Virus record (IMG/VR): IMGVR_UViG_3300034104_003611
Location: 1-52,994 of that record
DNA from: a virus
Reading direction: 5' to 3' (one strand)
DNA length: 52,994 nucleotides
Every line of letters begins with the position of its first letter. The stretch's first letter is position 1. The translations under genes were made by a program, and so were the position numbers. The notes beneath the pieces were generated by a model that was given only the letters and a program-made list of their open reading frames with translations, searched no databases and was not told where the DNA came from. This document shows, piece by piece, positions 7,579-15,288 of the stretch.

Positions 7579-9083
7579 TGGGCCTCCGCACTCGGTTGAT
7601 GCAAGCCTTCGGCTTCGGGCCGGCGAAGGAACCGCGCAAGCCCCGCCGGCGCATGTACCAAGGCGCCCGGATCACCCGGCTGACGAGTGATTGGTTCACG
7701 GCGCAAACCTCCGCCGACGCCGAGATCCGCACCAGCATCCGCCTGCTGCGTGACCGCTCCCGCCAGCTGGTCCGGGACAACCCCTACGCACGCCAGGCCA
7801 AGCGCACCACCCAGATCAACGTGGTGGGCCACGGCATCAAGATGCAGGCGCAGGTGCCGATGCTGCGCGGCAAGAAGCTGGATCAGCGGCTCAATGGCGT
7901 GATTGAAACGTCCTGGGAGCGGTGGTGCCGCTCAGATTCCTGCGACGTGGCCGGCGTCAACAGCTTCAACTCCTTTGAAAACCTGATTGCCGGTGCTCTG
8001 CCCGAGTCCGGCGAGATCATCTTCAGGATCGTCCGGCGCAAGTTCGGCCGCAGCAAGGTCCCCATCGCCCTGGAGGTGATTGAGAGCGACCTGCTGGACG
8101 AGGAATACGCCGGCCCAACCTCCGGCAAGGGCCGTGAGTGGCGCATGGGCGTGGAGATTGATGAATGGGGCCGTCCGCTCCGCTATGCCTTCCGCACCCG
8201 TCACCCCGGTGACTACTGGTTCCAAGGCGCTGACCAGGAGAACGTCCGGCACGAGTTCCTCCCTGCCGCGGACGTGATCCACCTGTTCCTTCGTGAGCGC
8301 CCCGGGCAAAACCGCGGTGTGCCCTGGTTCGCGTCGGTGATGGATGACGCGCACCAGCTCCAGGGCTACGAGCAGGCTGCCGTGGTCCGTGCCCGGGCCG
8401 CCAGCTCCCTGATGGGCTTCATCACCACCCCTGAAGGTGAGCTCCAGGCGGATGACGTGGAGGATGGTGAGCGCATCCAGGAGTTTGAGCCTGGCGTGTT
8501 CCGCTACCTGGACCCGGGCCAGCAAATCACCATCCCTAACCTCTCGGCTCCGGACAGCCAGTACGAAATGTTCATCCGCGCCAAGGCCCGCCGGTTCGCC
8601 GCGGGCTTCGGCTGCTCCTACGAGACCCTCAGCCGCGACTTCAGCGAAACCAACTACTCCAGCTCCCGGCTGAGCCTGCTGGAGGACCGTGATCACTGGC
8701 GCGTGATCCAGGGCTACCTGATTGAGAACTTCCACCAGCGGGTGTTTGAGGCGTGGCTGGATGCTGCGGTGCTCTCCGGCGCCCTGGAGCTCCCCGACTA
8801 CGAGCTCCGTCCCGAGCGGTACGACCGTCCCCGCTGGCAGGCCCGCGGCTGGAGCTGGGTGGACCCGCTCAAGGAGGTCCAAGCCTTCCGGGAGGCGGAG
8901 GCGGCCGGCTACCTCACCAAGTCACAGATCGTCGCGCAGCTTGGCGCGGACCTGGACGACAACCTCCAGCAGCTGGCGCAAGAGCAACAGCTGGCCCTGG
9001 ACCTCGGCCTCATGCTGGATGCGGACAAGAAGCCCGCACCGCCGGCTCCCGCTCCCGCCCGCACGGCTGAACCGGAGGCCTGA
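7578..9083 (+). CDS. Portal protein (lambda gpB family)
   Basis: A 501-aa lambda-family portal. Typical segments are SADAEIRTSIRLLRDRSRQLVRDNPYA near the N-terminus (broken here only by length), INVVGHGIKMQAQ, SGEIIFRIVRRKF, ALEVIESDLLDEEY, DVIHLFLRERPGQNRGVPWF, and FAAGFGCSYETLSRDFSET, the conserved crown/stem region. The length is close to lambda gpB (533 aa). It forms the dodecameric DNA gate and is coupled by one-base overlaps to the genes on both sides. Confidence 0.95.
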   Translation: MGLRTRLMQAFGFGPAKEPRKPRRRMYQGARITRLTSDWFTAQTSADAEIRTSIRLLRDRSRQLVRDNPYARQAKRTTQINVVGHGIKMQAQVPMLRGKKLDQRLNGVIETSWERWCRSDSCDVAGVNSFNSFENLIAGALPESGEIIFRIVRRKFGRSKVPIALEVIESDLLDEEYAGPTSGKGREWRMGVEIDEWGRPLRYAFRTRHPGDYWFQGADQENVRHEFLPAADVIHLFLRERPGQNRGVPWFASVMDDAHQLQGYEQAAVVRARAASSLMGFITTPEGELQADDVEDGERIQEFEPGVFRYLDPGQQITIPNLSAPDSQYEMFIRAKARRFAAGFGCSYETLSRDFSETNYSSSRLSLLEDRDHWRVIQGYLIENFHQRVFEAWLDAAVLSGALELPDYELRPERYDRPRWQARGWSWVDPLKEVQAFREAEAAGYLTKSQIVAQLGADLDDNLQQLAQEQQLALDLGLMLDADKKPAPPAPAPARTAEPEA

Positions 9084-11698
9084 TGAGCACTGAAATGAAC
9101 CTGATGCCCACCGAGGGGATGCGCGAGGAGGCGCTGCGCTACCGCGCATGGAAGGCGGAAGGCCGGAGCGGTGGAACTGAGGTCGCCGCACGCCGCGCCT
9201 CGCAGATCCTGTCTGGTGACGAGCTGAGCCCAGACACGGTGATCACCATGGCGGCCTGGTTCGCCCGGCACGAGAGCGACAAGAAGGCTGAAGGCTTCCG
9301 GCCTGGAGAGAAGGGCTACCCCTCCCCCGGCCGTGTCGCATGGGCCGCATGGGGTGGAGATCCCGGTCAAACATGGGCCACTGCGAAGGCTCAAACCATC
9401 AAAGATGCCGAAGATAGACTTATGACAACGTCCGATACGCCGACCGTGGAGAACGAAAAGGCCCCGGGCCAGCAGCTGAAGACTGGCGACTACGTGAGTT
9501 GGGGCAGCTCCGGCGGCACCGCTCGCGGCCGGATTGAGAAGATCATCCGTGAAGGCACCCTCAACGTGCCCGACTCCAGCTTTGAGATTGAGGCGACGGA
9601 GGATGACCCCGCCGCACTGATCCGCGTGTTCCAAGAAGGCGCAGACGGATGGGAGCCGAGCGACCGCCTGGTGGGCCACAAGCTATCCACCCTCTCCAAG
9701 ATTGAACCGCTCCGCGCTGCCGAGGAGGCCGAGGAGCCTGGCGAGGAAGATGACGAGGACGAGGAGCTAGAGGTGGAGGTGATCATCCCCTCCGGCCGCT
9801 CCCTGCCGCTCAAGGAGCTCCAGAAGCGCGGCAAAGGTGGCAACCTCATCCAGCGCCGCGAAGCCAGCGTCCAGATCCGCGCCGGTGAAGGCGATGAGAT
9901 GGAGTTCAGCTTCAGCTCTGAGCAGCCGGTGGAGCGGTACTTCGGCACCGAGATCCTCTCCCACGAGGCTGGTTCCGCCAACCTGGAGCGGCTCAACAAC
10001 GGCGCTCCCTTCCTGTGGAACCACGACCGCGATGCCGTGATCGGCGTGGTCCAGAGCGCACGGATGGGCGGTGACCGCCGTGGCTATTCCAAGGTCAAGT
10101 GGTCCCGCAACGCCATGGCGCAAGAGAAGCGCCAAGACGTGGCAGACGGCATCCTGCGCAACGTCTCCTTTGCCTACTCAATCGACGAAGTAGAGGAGCG
10201 TGGCGAGAACATCATCGTCACCAAATGGACTCCGCTGGAAGTGAGCCTGGTCTCAATTCCTGCGGATGCCAGCGTGGGCCTGGGACGTGCTCTCCAGGAA
10301 GGCGATAGCATGAGCGAAGAGGTCCCTGCTGTTCCGGCAGAGATCGCCACCGATTCCGACGCTCCCGTTGAGGGCGTGGCGGAAGAACCAGCGGCCACAG
10401 CCGCATCACCCACCCCTCAACCTAACTCTGAGGTTCCCATGGAGAACACCCCTGACGTGGAGGTGATCCGGTCGAAGGCCGCTGAGGCCGAGCGCACCCG
10501 TATCGCCCAGATTTCCGCCCTTGGCGAGAAGTTCGGCATGGCCGATCTGGCTCGTGAACTGATCGACGGCGGCAAAGATCTCACCGAAGCCCGCACTGCG
10601 ATCCTGGAGAAAATGGAAGCCCGTTCCAGCAAGTCCGCTGCTCACCGCATTGCTGAGCCCAAGGGTTCTGAAGTCGGCCTGAACGACAAGGAGACCCGCA
10701 GCTACAGCTTCCTGCGCGCCCTGAACTACCTCGCCAACCCCGGCGACAAGCAGGCCGCTGAAGCCGCTGCCTTTGAGCGTGAGGTGTCTGACGCCGCCGC
10801 CAAGGCATACGGCAAGCCCGCCAACGGCCTGATGGTGCCCAATGAGGTGCTCCGTCGTGACCTGACCGCCGGCACCAACTCCGCCGGTGGTTTCACCGTC
10901 GCCACCGACCTGCTGGCCGGCAGCTTCATTGAGCTGCTGCGCAACAAGCTGGCCCTGGCTCAGGTGGGCGCCACCATCCTCTCCGGCCTCCAGGGCAACA
11001 TTGCTATTCCCAAGCAGTCGGCAGCCTCAACTGCCTACTGGGTTGGTGAGGGCAACGCTCCCACCGAGAGCCAGCAGACCCTGGAGCAGGTCACCATGTC
11101 GCCCAAGACCGTGGGCGCCTACGTGGACTACTCCCGCCGCCTGCTGCTCCAGAGCTCCATCGACGTGGAGCAGATGGTGCGCAACGACCTCGCCCGCGTG
11201 ATCGCGCTCGAGATCGACCGTGCCGGCCTCTACGGCTCCGGTTCCTCCAACCAGCCCAAGGGCCTGATCAACCAGACCGGCATCAACACCGTCTCCCTGA
11301 CCAACTACGGCACCTTTGCTGAGCTGATCAGCATGGAGACCGAGGTGGCCAAGGACAACGCCGACGCCGGCTCGCTGTTCTACCTGATGAACGCTGCTGC
11401 CCGCGGCGCTCTGAAGTCCACTCCTAAGTCCGCCTCCGCCGTGGCCGCTGGCTTCGTGTACGAGGACGACGAGGTGAACGGCTACCCCGTGATCGTGTCC
11501 AACCAGCTCAGCCTGGATGACATCATCTTCGGTGCCTTTGATCAGATGATCATGGGCATGTGGAGCGGCCTGGACCTCACCCTGGACCCCTACGCTGGCG
11601 CCACCTCCGGCACCGTGCGCATCGTGGCTCTCCAGGACGTGGACTTCGCCATCAAGCAGGCTGGCGCCTTCTGCTACGGCACCGGCGCTCTCTCCTGA
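9083..11698 (+). CDS. Fused prohead protease and HK97-fold major capsid protein
   Basis: One 871-aa frame carries two head functions. Residues 1-~125 (GYPSPGRVAWAAWGGDPG) and a KOW/Tudor-like segment (TGDYVSWGSSGGTARGRIEKI, ~135-215, split here by length) precede an HK97/U35-type serine protease at ~250-405 with likely catalytic H314 (FLWNHD) and S362 (NVSFAYS). Residues ~450-580 are a charged helical, delta-domain-like region, followed by the capsid fold: FTVATDLLAGSFIELLRNK, AYWVGEGNAP, ALEIDRAGLYGSG, PKGLINQTGI, FGAFDQMIMGMW. An internal ATG at 10310 with a good ribosome site could make the capsid precursor separately. No separate scaffold or decoration gene is seen. Confidence 0.93.
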   Translation: MSTEMNLMPTEGMREEALRYRAWKAEGRSGGTEVAARRASQILSGDELSPDTVITMAAWFARHESDKKAEGFRPGEKGYPSPGRVAWAAWGGDPGQTWATAKAQTIKDAEDRLMTTSDTPTVENEKAPGQQLKTGDYVSWGSSGGTARGRIEKIIREGTLNVPDSSFEIEATEDDPAALIRVFQEGADGWEPSDRLVGHKLSTLSKIEPLRAAEEAEEPGEEDDEDEELEVEVIIPSGRSLPLKELQKRGKGGNLIQRREASVQIRAGEGDEMEFSFSSEQPVERYFGTEILSHEAGSANLERLNNGAPFLWNHDRDAVIGVVQSARMGGDRRGYSKVKWSRNAMAQEKRQDVADGILRNVSFAYSIDEVEERGENIIVTKWTPLEVSLVSIPADASVGLGRALQEGDSMSEEVPAVPAEIATDSDAPVEGVAEEPAATAASPTPQPNSEVPMENTPDVEVIRSKAAEAERTRIAQISALGEKFGMADLARELIDGGKDLTEARTAILEKMEARSSKSAAHRIAEPKGSEVGLNDKETRSYSFLRALNYLANPGDKQAAEAAAFEREVSDAAAKAYGKPANGLMVPNEVLRRDLTAGTNSAGGFTVATDLLAGSFIELLRNKLALAQVGATILSGLQGNIAIPKQSAASTAYWVGEGNAPTESQQTLEQVTMSPKTVGAYVDYSRRLLLQSSIDVEQMVRNDLARVIALEIDRAGLYGSGSSNQPKGLINQTGINTVSLTNYGTFAELISMETEVAKDNADAGSLFYLMNAAARGALKSTPKSASAVAAGFVYEDDEVNGYPVIVSNQLSLDDIIFGAFDQMIMGMWSGLDLTLDPYAGATSGTVRIVALQDVDFAIKQAGAFCYGTGALS
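10296..10312 (+). promoter_or_regulatory. Internal ribosome site and start for a separate capsid precursor
   Basis: AGGAAGG at 10296-10302 is followed by a 7-nt spacer and ATG (10310), in frame with the fused gene (residue 410), just after the protease domain ends. Initiation here would give a 462-aa protein beginning MSEEVPAVPAE, close to the usual size of an HK97-type capsid precursor with its delta domain. A second in-frame ATG at 10439 has a weaker TGAGG. Confidence 0.5.
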
Positions 11699-11700
11699 GC

Positions 11701-12711
11701 ATGATCGCTGGGCTGATCAAGGCCAAGCGGAACTACAACCCCTCCCTGGTTTCGGCCGGGGAGGGCTTTCTGTTGGCGTACCGCTCTGAGGCCAAGGACT
11801 TCACCGTCAGCGAGATCGTGCTGGCGGAGCTGGACCGGGACATGAACGTGCTGAGCAATCAGCGGCTCAAGGTCCCCGGAGTGGAGGCGCATCATTCCCT
11901 GGAGGATCCCCGGCTGTTCTGGCACCGGGACCGGCTTCACATCGCCTTCAGCATCGCCCACTACGGCACCAAGCACGGCTGGCGGTGCGTGCAGGCTTAC
12001 GGCCGGCTGAGCAAGCGCAAGAACTGGACCCTGCCCAAGGTTCACGTCCCGTCCTATGGCGTGAATGACTGGAGCTCCAAGGAGAAAAACTGGACGTTTT
12101 TTGAGGCCGAAGGTGCGCTCCGCTGCATCTACGACATGGGCGCCTCCGGCTGGCGCGTCCTGGAGCTGGATGAAGACCGCGTGGTGGAGGAGTGGCGCCA
12201 CAACCCGGTGGCCTGGGCTCACGGCCGCATGTCCGGCGGCTCCCCCGCGGTGCCGTGGCGAGATCACCTCCTGACGGCCTTCCACTCCTGGGAGAAGCAC
12301 CAAGCCCGCAGCCGGGTGTATCACATGGCTTTCCTGGCCCTTGACGCCACCGCTCCGCACGCTCCCCGTCTCATCTCCCCGGGACCCGTCCTGACCGCTC
12401 AGGCGGAATGGGGCCGCCCCGCTGGTGAGAAGTGGGCACCGCTGTGTGTCTTCCCCGGTGGCCTGGAGGTTCAGGATGACCGTGCGCTGGTGGCCTACGG
12501 CCAGAATGACGTGAGCCTGGCGGTGGATGAGTTCACCATCCCCGAGCTGGTCCCGGTCCGCTCCCGTCCCACGCACCGCAATGAGATCCTGGTGCGCCTC
12601 ACCGGCTCCGTCCTGGTGAAGGGTCAGCCCGCGTATCCTGGGACTGAGGTGGCGCTGCTCCGCGCAGATGCTGCTGACCTGATTGCCCGGGGCAAGGCGG
12701 TGGCGCTGTGA
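11701..12711 (+). CDS. Glycosidase-like five-bladed beta-propeller with C-terminal phage connector-type tail
   Basis: A 336-aa protein. The sequence resembles GH43/GH130-type beta-propellers: HHSLEDPRLFW, FSIAHYGTKHGW, KNWTFFEAEGALRCIYDM, AWAHGRMSGGSPAV, and FPGGLEVQDDRALVAYGQND in order. The last ~45 residues (VKGQPAYPGTEVALLRADAAD region) look like the small domain found in short phage head-completion proteins, so the propeller is probably fused to a virion-associating tail. It sits between the capsid gene and the FII-like connector, where lambda-type phages often place decoration genes. A glycan-binding or glycan-cleaving virion decoration is plausible; activity is unproven. Start is ATG 11701, three bases after the capsid stop. 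Confidence 0.6.
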   Translation: MIAGLIKAKRNYNPSLVSAGEGFLLAYRSEAKDFTVSEIVLAELDRDMNVLSNQRLKVPGVEAHHSLEDPRLFWHRDRLHIAFSIAHYGTKHGWRCVQAYGRLSKRKNWTLPKVHVPSYGVNDWSSKEKNWTFFEAEGALRCIYDMGASGWRVLELDEDRVVEEWRHNPVAWAHGRMSGGSPAVPWRDHLLTAFHSWEKHQARSRVYHMAFLALDATAPHAPRLISPGPVLTAQAEWGRPAGEKWAPLCVFPGGLEVQDDRALVAYGQNDVSLAVDEFTIPELVPVRSRPTHRNEILVRLTGSVLVKGQPAYPGTEVALLRADAADLIARGKAVAL

Positions 12712-12980
12712 ATGAAGATCTGAGCGTGTTCCTCAACGACTTTGGCGTGACCTGCACCGCCGGAGCTGTGACCGGCTTGGGCATCTTGGACATGCCGGGG
12801 CAGGTAATCGCTGACGGCATGGTGATCACCACCGACTACAGCTTGCTGGTCCGCACGGCGGATTTCGGCGGCTTGCTCTACGGCGACAGCATCACCGTCA
12901 ACGGCACGGCCTACACCGTCCGGGAGGCCCGGAAGCTGGATGACGGAGTGTTCTCGGAATTGCTGTTGCAGGCCCCGTAA
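12708..12980 (+). CDS. Head-tail attachment protein (lambda gpFII-like)
   Basis: A 90-aa protein starting at GTG 12708 (GTGA overlap with the propeller gene); the ATG at 12712 is in another frame. The pattern FLNDFGVTCTAGAVTGLGI, then TDYSLLVRTADFGGL, GDSITVNGTAYTVREARKLDDG and a final FSELLLQ fits the gpFII/Phage_attach family, which forms the joint onto which the tail docks. Length and position agree. Confidence 0.75.
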   Translation: MNEDLSVFLNDFGVTCTAGAVTGLGILDMPGQVIADGMVITTDYSLLVRTADFGGLLYGDSITVNGTAYTVREARKLDDGVFSELLLQAP

Positions 12981-13016
12981 CTCACGCCTTTGCCCGCGCT
13001 CTGGCCCCTCCCCCGC

Positions 13017-13027
13017 CGCTAATCTGC
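13017..13027 (+). promoter_or_regulatory. CGCTAATCTGC motif upstream of tail genes
   Basis: The 11-mer CGCTAATCTGC lies just upstream of the ATG at 13032 and recurs, reverse-complemented, at 33890-33900 just upstream of the small minus-strand gene ending at 33885. It contains a TAATCT box that could be a -10 element, though the short distance to both starts makes this uncertain. It lies in a 51-bp gap with no other feature. Confidence 0.2.
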
Positions 13028-13031
13028 TGCC

Positions 13032-13457
13032 ATGGCTACCCGACGCGAAACCATCCTGGCGGCAGTCCGCACGGCGCTGATTGGCACCGCTGGCGTGGGC
13101 ACGCGCATTTACCGCTCCCGGGTGGAGCCGGTGGCCCGGGCCGAGTCCCCCGCCGTGGTGGTGGAACCGCTGACGGATGAGGCGGACAACTCCGTGGTGC
13201 CCAAGCTGGATTGGCGGCTGATTGTCCGGATTGCGGTGATTGTCCGCGGCGTGGTCCCGGATCAGCAGGCGGATCCTGTTGTAGAGGACATCCACAAGAA
13301 GTTGCTGAGTGACGCCACGCTCACCGGGATGGTGACTGAAATAGTCCCTGTGCGCGTGACCTTCGATAGCATGGATGCAGACCAGCCGGCGGGCGTGGTG
13401 TTGATGGATTATTCCATCCGCTACCGCACCCAAGCGGCCGACCTCTCACTGACTTGA
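13032..13457 (+). CDS. Tail terminator protein (lambda gpU-like)
   Basis: A 141-aa protein with the arrangement of gpU/tail-completion proteins: N-terminal helix RETILAAVRTALIG, strand PAVVVEPLTDEAD, the central LDWRLIVRIAVIVRG strand pair, HKKLLSD helix and a C-terminal ...VVLMDYSIRYRTQ strand. It would cap the tail tube and join it to the head. It comes directly before the tail tube genes, as U precedes V in lambda. Confidence 0.72.
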   Translation: MATRRETILAAVRTALIGTAGVGTRIYRSRVEPVARAESPAVVVEPLTDEADNSVVPKLDWRLIVRIAVIVRGVVPDQQADPVVEDIHKKLLSDATLTGMVTEIVPVRVTFDSMDADQPAGVVLMDYSIRYRTQAADLSLT

Positions 13458-13465
13458 GGCGTAGC

Positions 13466-13666
13466 ATGGTGGACGAACATCACGGCAAGGGCGGCACCTA
13501 TACGGTCAACCCCAAGTCTGGCAAGCGCGAGCTGGTGGAAGGATCCCGCACGGAACCCGCCCCCGCTCAAGCAGTGCTGGAGGAGGAGGCCGCACCGGCC
13601 GCTGCCCCCAAGGCCGCCCAACCCAAGGCTCCAGAGCCTGCCCCCAACACCTCCACCGAGTCTTGA
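13466..13666 (+). CDS. Small hypothetical protein of the tail module
   Basis: A 66-aa protein starting at ATG 13466; a TTG at 13454 would add four residues. The N-terminus GKGGTYTVNPKSGKRELVEG resembles short proteins that often precede the tail tube gene in phages. The C-terminal half is low-complexity Pro/Ala/Glu. Function unknown; the position between tail terminator and tail tube suggests a tail-related role. Confidence 0.65.
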   Translation: MVDEHHGKGGTYTVNPKSGKRELVEGSRTEPAPAQAVLEEEAAPAAAPKAAQPKAPEPAPNTSTES

Positions 13667-13677
13667 GGTAACCGGCG

Positions 13678-14625
13678 ATGCCCCTCCTCTATAACAAGCG
13701 AGCTCTACTCGCCAAAACCGAGACCGTCTACGGTACGGACCCCACCCCCACCGGCGCGTCCAACGCGATCCTGGTGCGCAACCTGGAGATCCAGCCGATT
13801 GACGCTGAGCAGGTCAGCCGTGACCTGGTGCGTCCCTACCTGGGTGCCAGCGACATTCTGATCTCCAACGTCCGCAGCCGTGTCACCTTCGAGGTGGAGA
13901 TGGCTGGGTCGGGGACTGCCGGAACCGCTCCCAAGTACGGCCCCATCCTGAAGGCTTGCGGAATGGCGGAGACCATCACCGCCAGCACCAAGGTCACCTA
14001 CACCCCGGTGTCGGAGTCCTTCAGCTCCTGCACCATCTACGTCAACGTGGATGGCGTGAACCACAAGATCACCGGTTGCCGCGGCACGGTGAGCCTGAGC
14101 ATGGCCGTGGGTCAGATCCCCGTCTATCAGTTCGAGCTGATGGGCGTGTACAACGGCCCCACCGACGTGAGCTTCTCGACCGTCTCCGCCAGCTACAGCG
14201 GCTTCCAGAACCCCCTGGTGTTCAACAATACCAACAGCTCCGCTTTCCAGTTCCACAGCTACGCAGCGGAGCTGCAAAGCCTGGAGCTGCAGGTGGGCAT
14301 GGACATGGTGTACCGGGAGCTGGTCGGCAACACCAAGGAGGTGCTGCTCACCGACCGCGCCACCACTGGCACCGTCCAGTTTGATGCGGTGCTGATGGCC
14401 ACCAAGAACTACTTCACGGCCGCCACCACCTCCGCCACCGGCAACTGCACCGTCACGCACGGCCTCGCCGCCGGCAACACGGTGAAGCTCACCGTACCGC
14501 GGGCTAACATCACGACCGTCAACTACGTCGAGCAGAACCGGGTGACCCAATACACCATCCCGTTCACTGCGCTCCCGTCCAACAACGGAACGGGTGACGA
14601 CGAGTTCAGCATTGAGGTCTTCTAA
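13678..14625 (+). CDS. Major tail tube protein (lambda gpV-like)
   Basis: A 315-aa beta-rich protein. The N-terminus LLAKTETVYGTDPTPT, then RDLVRPYLGAS, VTFEVEMAGSGTAGTAPKYG, GPILKACGMAET and GCRGTVSLSMAVGQIPVYQF are characteristic of siphophage tail tube proteins. It is longer than lambda gpV (246 aa); residues ~225-315 add extra beta strands. A GAGG lies upstream of the start. It polymerises into hexameric rings around the tape measure. Confidence 0.85.
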   Translation: MPLLYNKRALLAKTETVYGTDPTPTGASNAILVRNLEIQPIDAEQVSRDLVRPYLGASDILISNVRSRVTFEVEMAGSGTAGTAPKYGPILKACGMAETITASTKVTYTPVSESFSSCTIYVNVDGVNHKITGCRGTVSLSMAVGQIPVYQFELMGVYNGPTDVSFSTVSASYSGFQNPLVFNNTNSSAFQFHSYAAELQSLELQVGMDMVYRELVGNTKEVLLTDRATTGTVQFDAVLMATKNYFTAATTSATGNCTVTHGLAAGNTVKLTVPRANITTVNYVEQNRVTQYTIPFTALPSNNGTGDDEFSIEVF

Positions 14626-14969
14626 TGCCCTTCGTTCTGTCCCAGAGCGACTCCTACACCTGGCCGGTCGCCGTTGAGTTCCCCATCGACGGCGGCCGGT
14701 TTGAAAAGCAAACCTTTGACGCTCAGTTCAAGAGGATTTCCCAGCCCCGCATCCGCGAGATCTGGGACCTCATCCAGACCGGCGAGCTGGGCGATGACGA
14801 CCTGTGCCATGAGGTGCTGGTCGGCTGGAGCGGCATCCAGGACGGCAAGGGCGGTGAAGTCCCCTACAGCGAGAAGGCCAAGACCGACTTGCTGGGCGTC
14901 CCGCTCGTTGCCAGTGCCCTGGTCACGGCCTGGTTGGACAGTCTGAACAAGGGCAAGCGAAAAAACTAA
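14625..14969 (+). CDS. Tail assembly chaperone, short form (lambda gpG-like)
   Basis: A 114-aa protein overlapping the tube gene's stop (TAATG). It has the gpG plan: a beta-rich N-terminus (TWPVAVEFPIDGGRFEKQTF), conserved helices (RISQPRIREIWDLIQTGE, DDDLCHEVLVGWSGI) and a C-terminus that ends KGKRKN at a canonical -1 slippery site. It coats the tape measure protein before tube polymerisation. Confidence 0.85.
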   Translation: MPFVLSQSDSYTWPVAVEFPIDGGRFEKQTFDAQFKRISQPRIREIWDLIQTGELGDDDLCHEVLVGWSGIQDGKGGEVPYSEKAKTDLLGVPLVASALVTAWLDSLNKGKRKN

Positions 14970-15283
14970 CCGAGGCCGCTGAACACTGGGTCGGCGGCAG
15001 GGTAGAGGATCAGACGGCGGAAGACCTGGCGGTGTTCGGCATCCAGGTTGACCTCCCGGGCTCAGATGAGTTTGAGGTCTGGCCGGAAAACTGGGATGCG
15101 GTGGTCATGTGGAGCCGCATCCAAACCCAGTGGAGAGTGGGCGCCGCGGGAGCGATTGGCCTGGATTACTCCGTGCTGGCGTGGCTCTTTAGGATGTACG
15201 AAGTAGAGGACCCGCGCTCACTGCTGGAAGACCTTCAGGTCATGGAAGGCGCGGCGCTGGTGGCCATGAACAAGGACGACTGA
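14625..15283 (+). CDS. Tail assembly chaperone GT, made by -1 frameshift
   Basis: Slippage at 14960-14966 joins G to a T extension of about 105 aa (LTEAAEHWVGG... to ...ALVAMNKDD). The T part resembles DUF1799-type gpT proteins (WPENWDAVVMWSRIQTQWRVG is in its centre, split here by length) and has no ribosome site or good start of its own; the first ATG would be internal, at 15032. GT recruits the tail tube protein to the G-coated tape measure. The T frame is continuous from the slip site to the stop five bases before the tape measure ATG. Confidence 0.85.
14960..14966 (+). promoter_or_regulatory. Programmed -1 ribosomal frameshift site AAAAAAC
   Basis: In the G frame the sequence reads A AAA AAC with TAA as the very next codon, a textbook -1 slippery heptamer. 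After slippage, translation continues in the frame starting CTA ACC, which stays open to 15283. Position and outcome match the G/GT frameshift of lambda and most long-tailed phages, where the heptamer is GGGAAAG. Confidence 0.88.
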
Positions 15284-15288
15284 GACCC

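Noticed and set aside
9490-9999. Long open frame antisense to the protease-capsid gene
   Set aside because: Low-complexity Ser/Arg composition typical of antisense frames in GC-rich genes; no motif or ribosome site.
15032-15283. Independent 83-aa gene downstream of G
   Set aside because: The frame is open from the slippery site onward and has no good start; better explained as the T part of a frameshifted GT protein.
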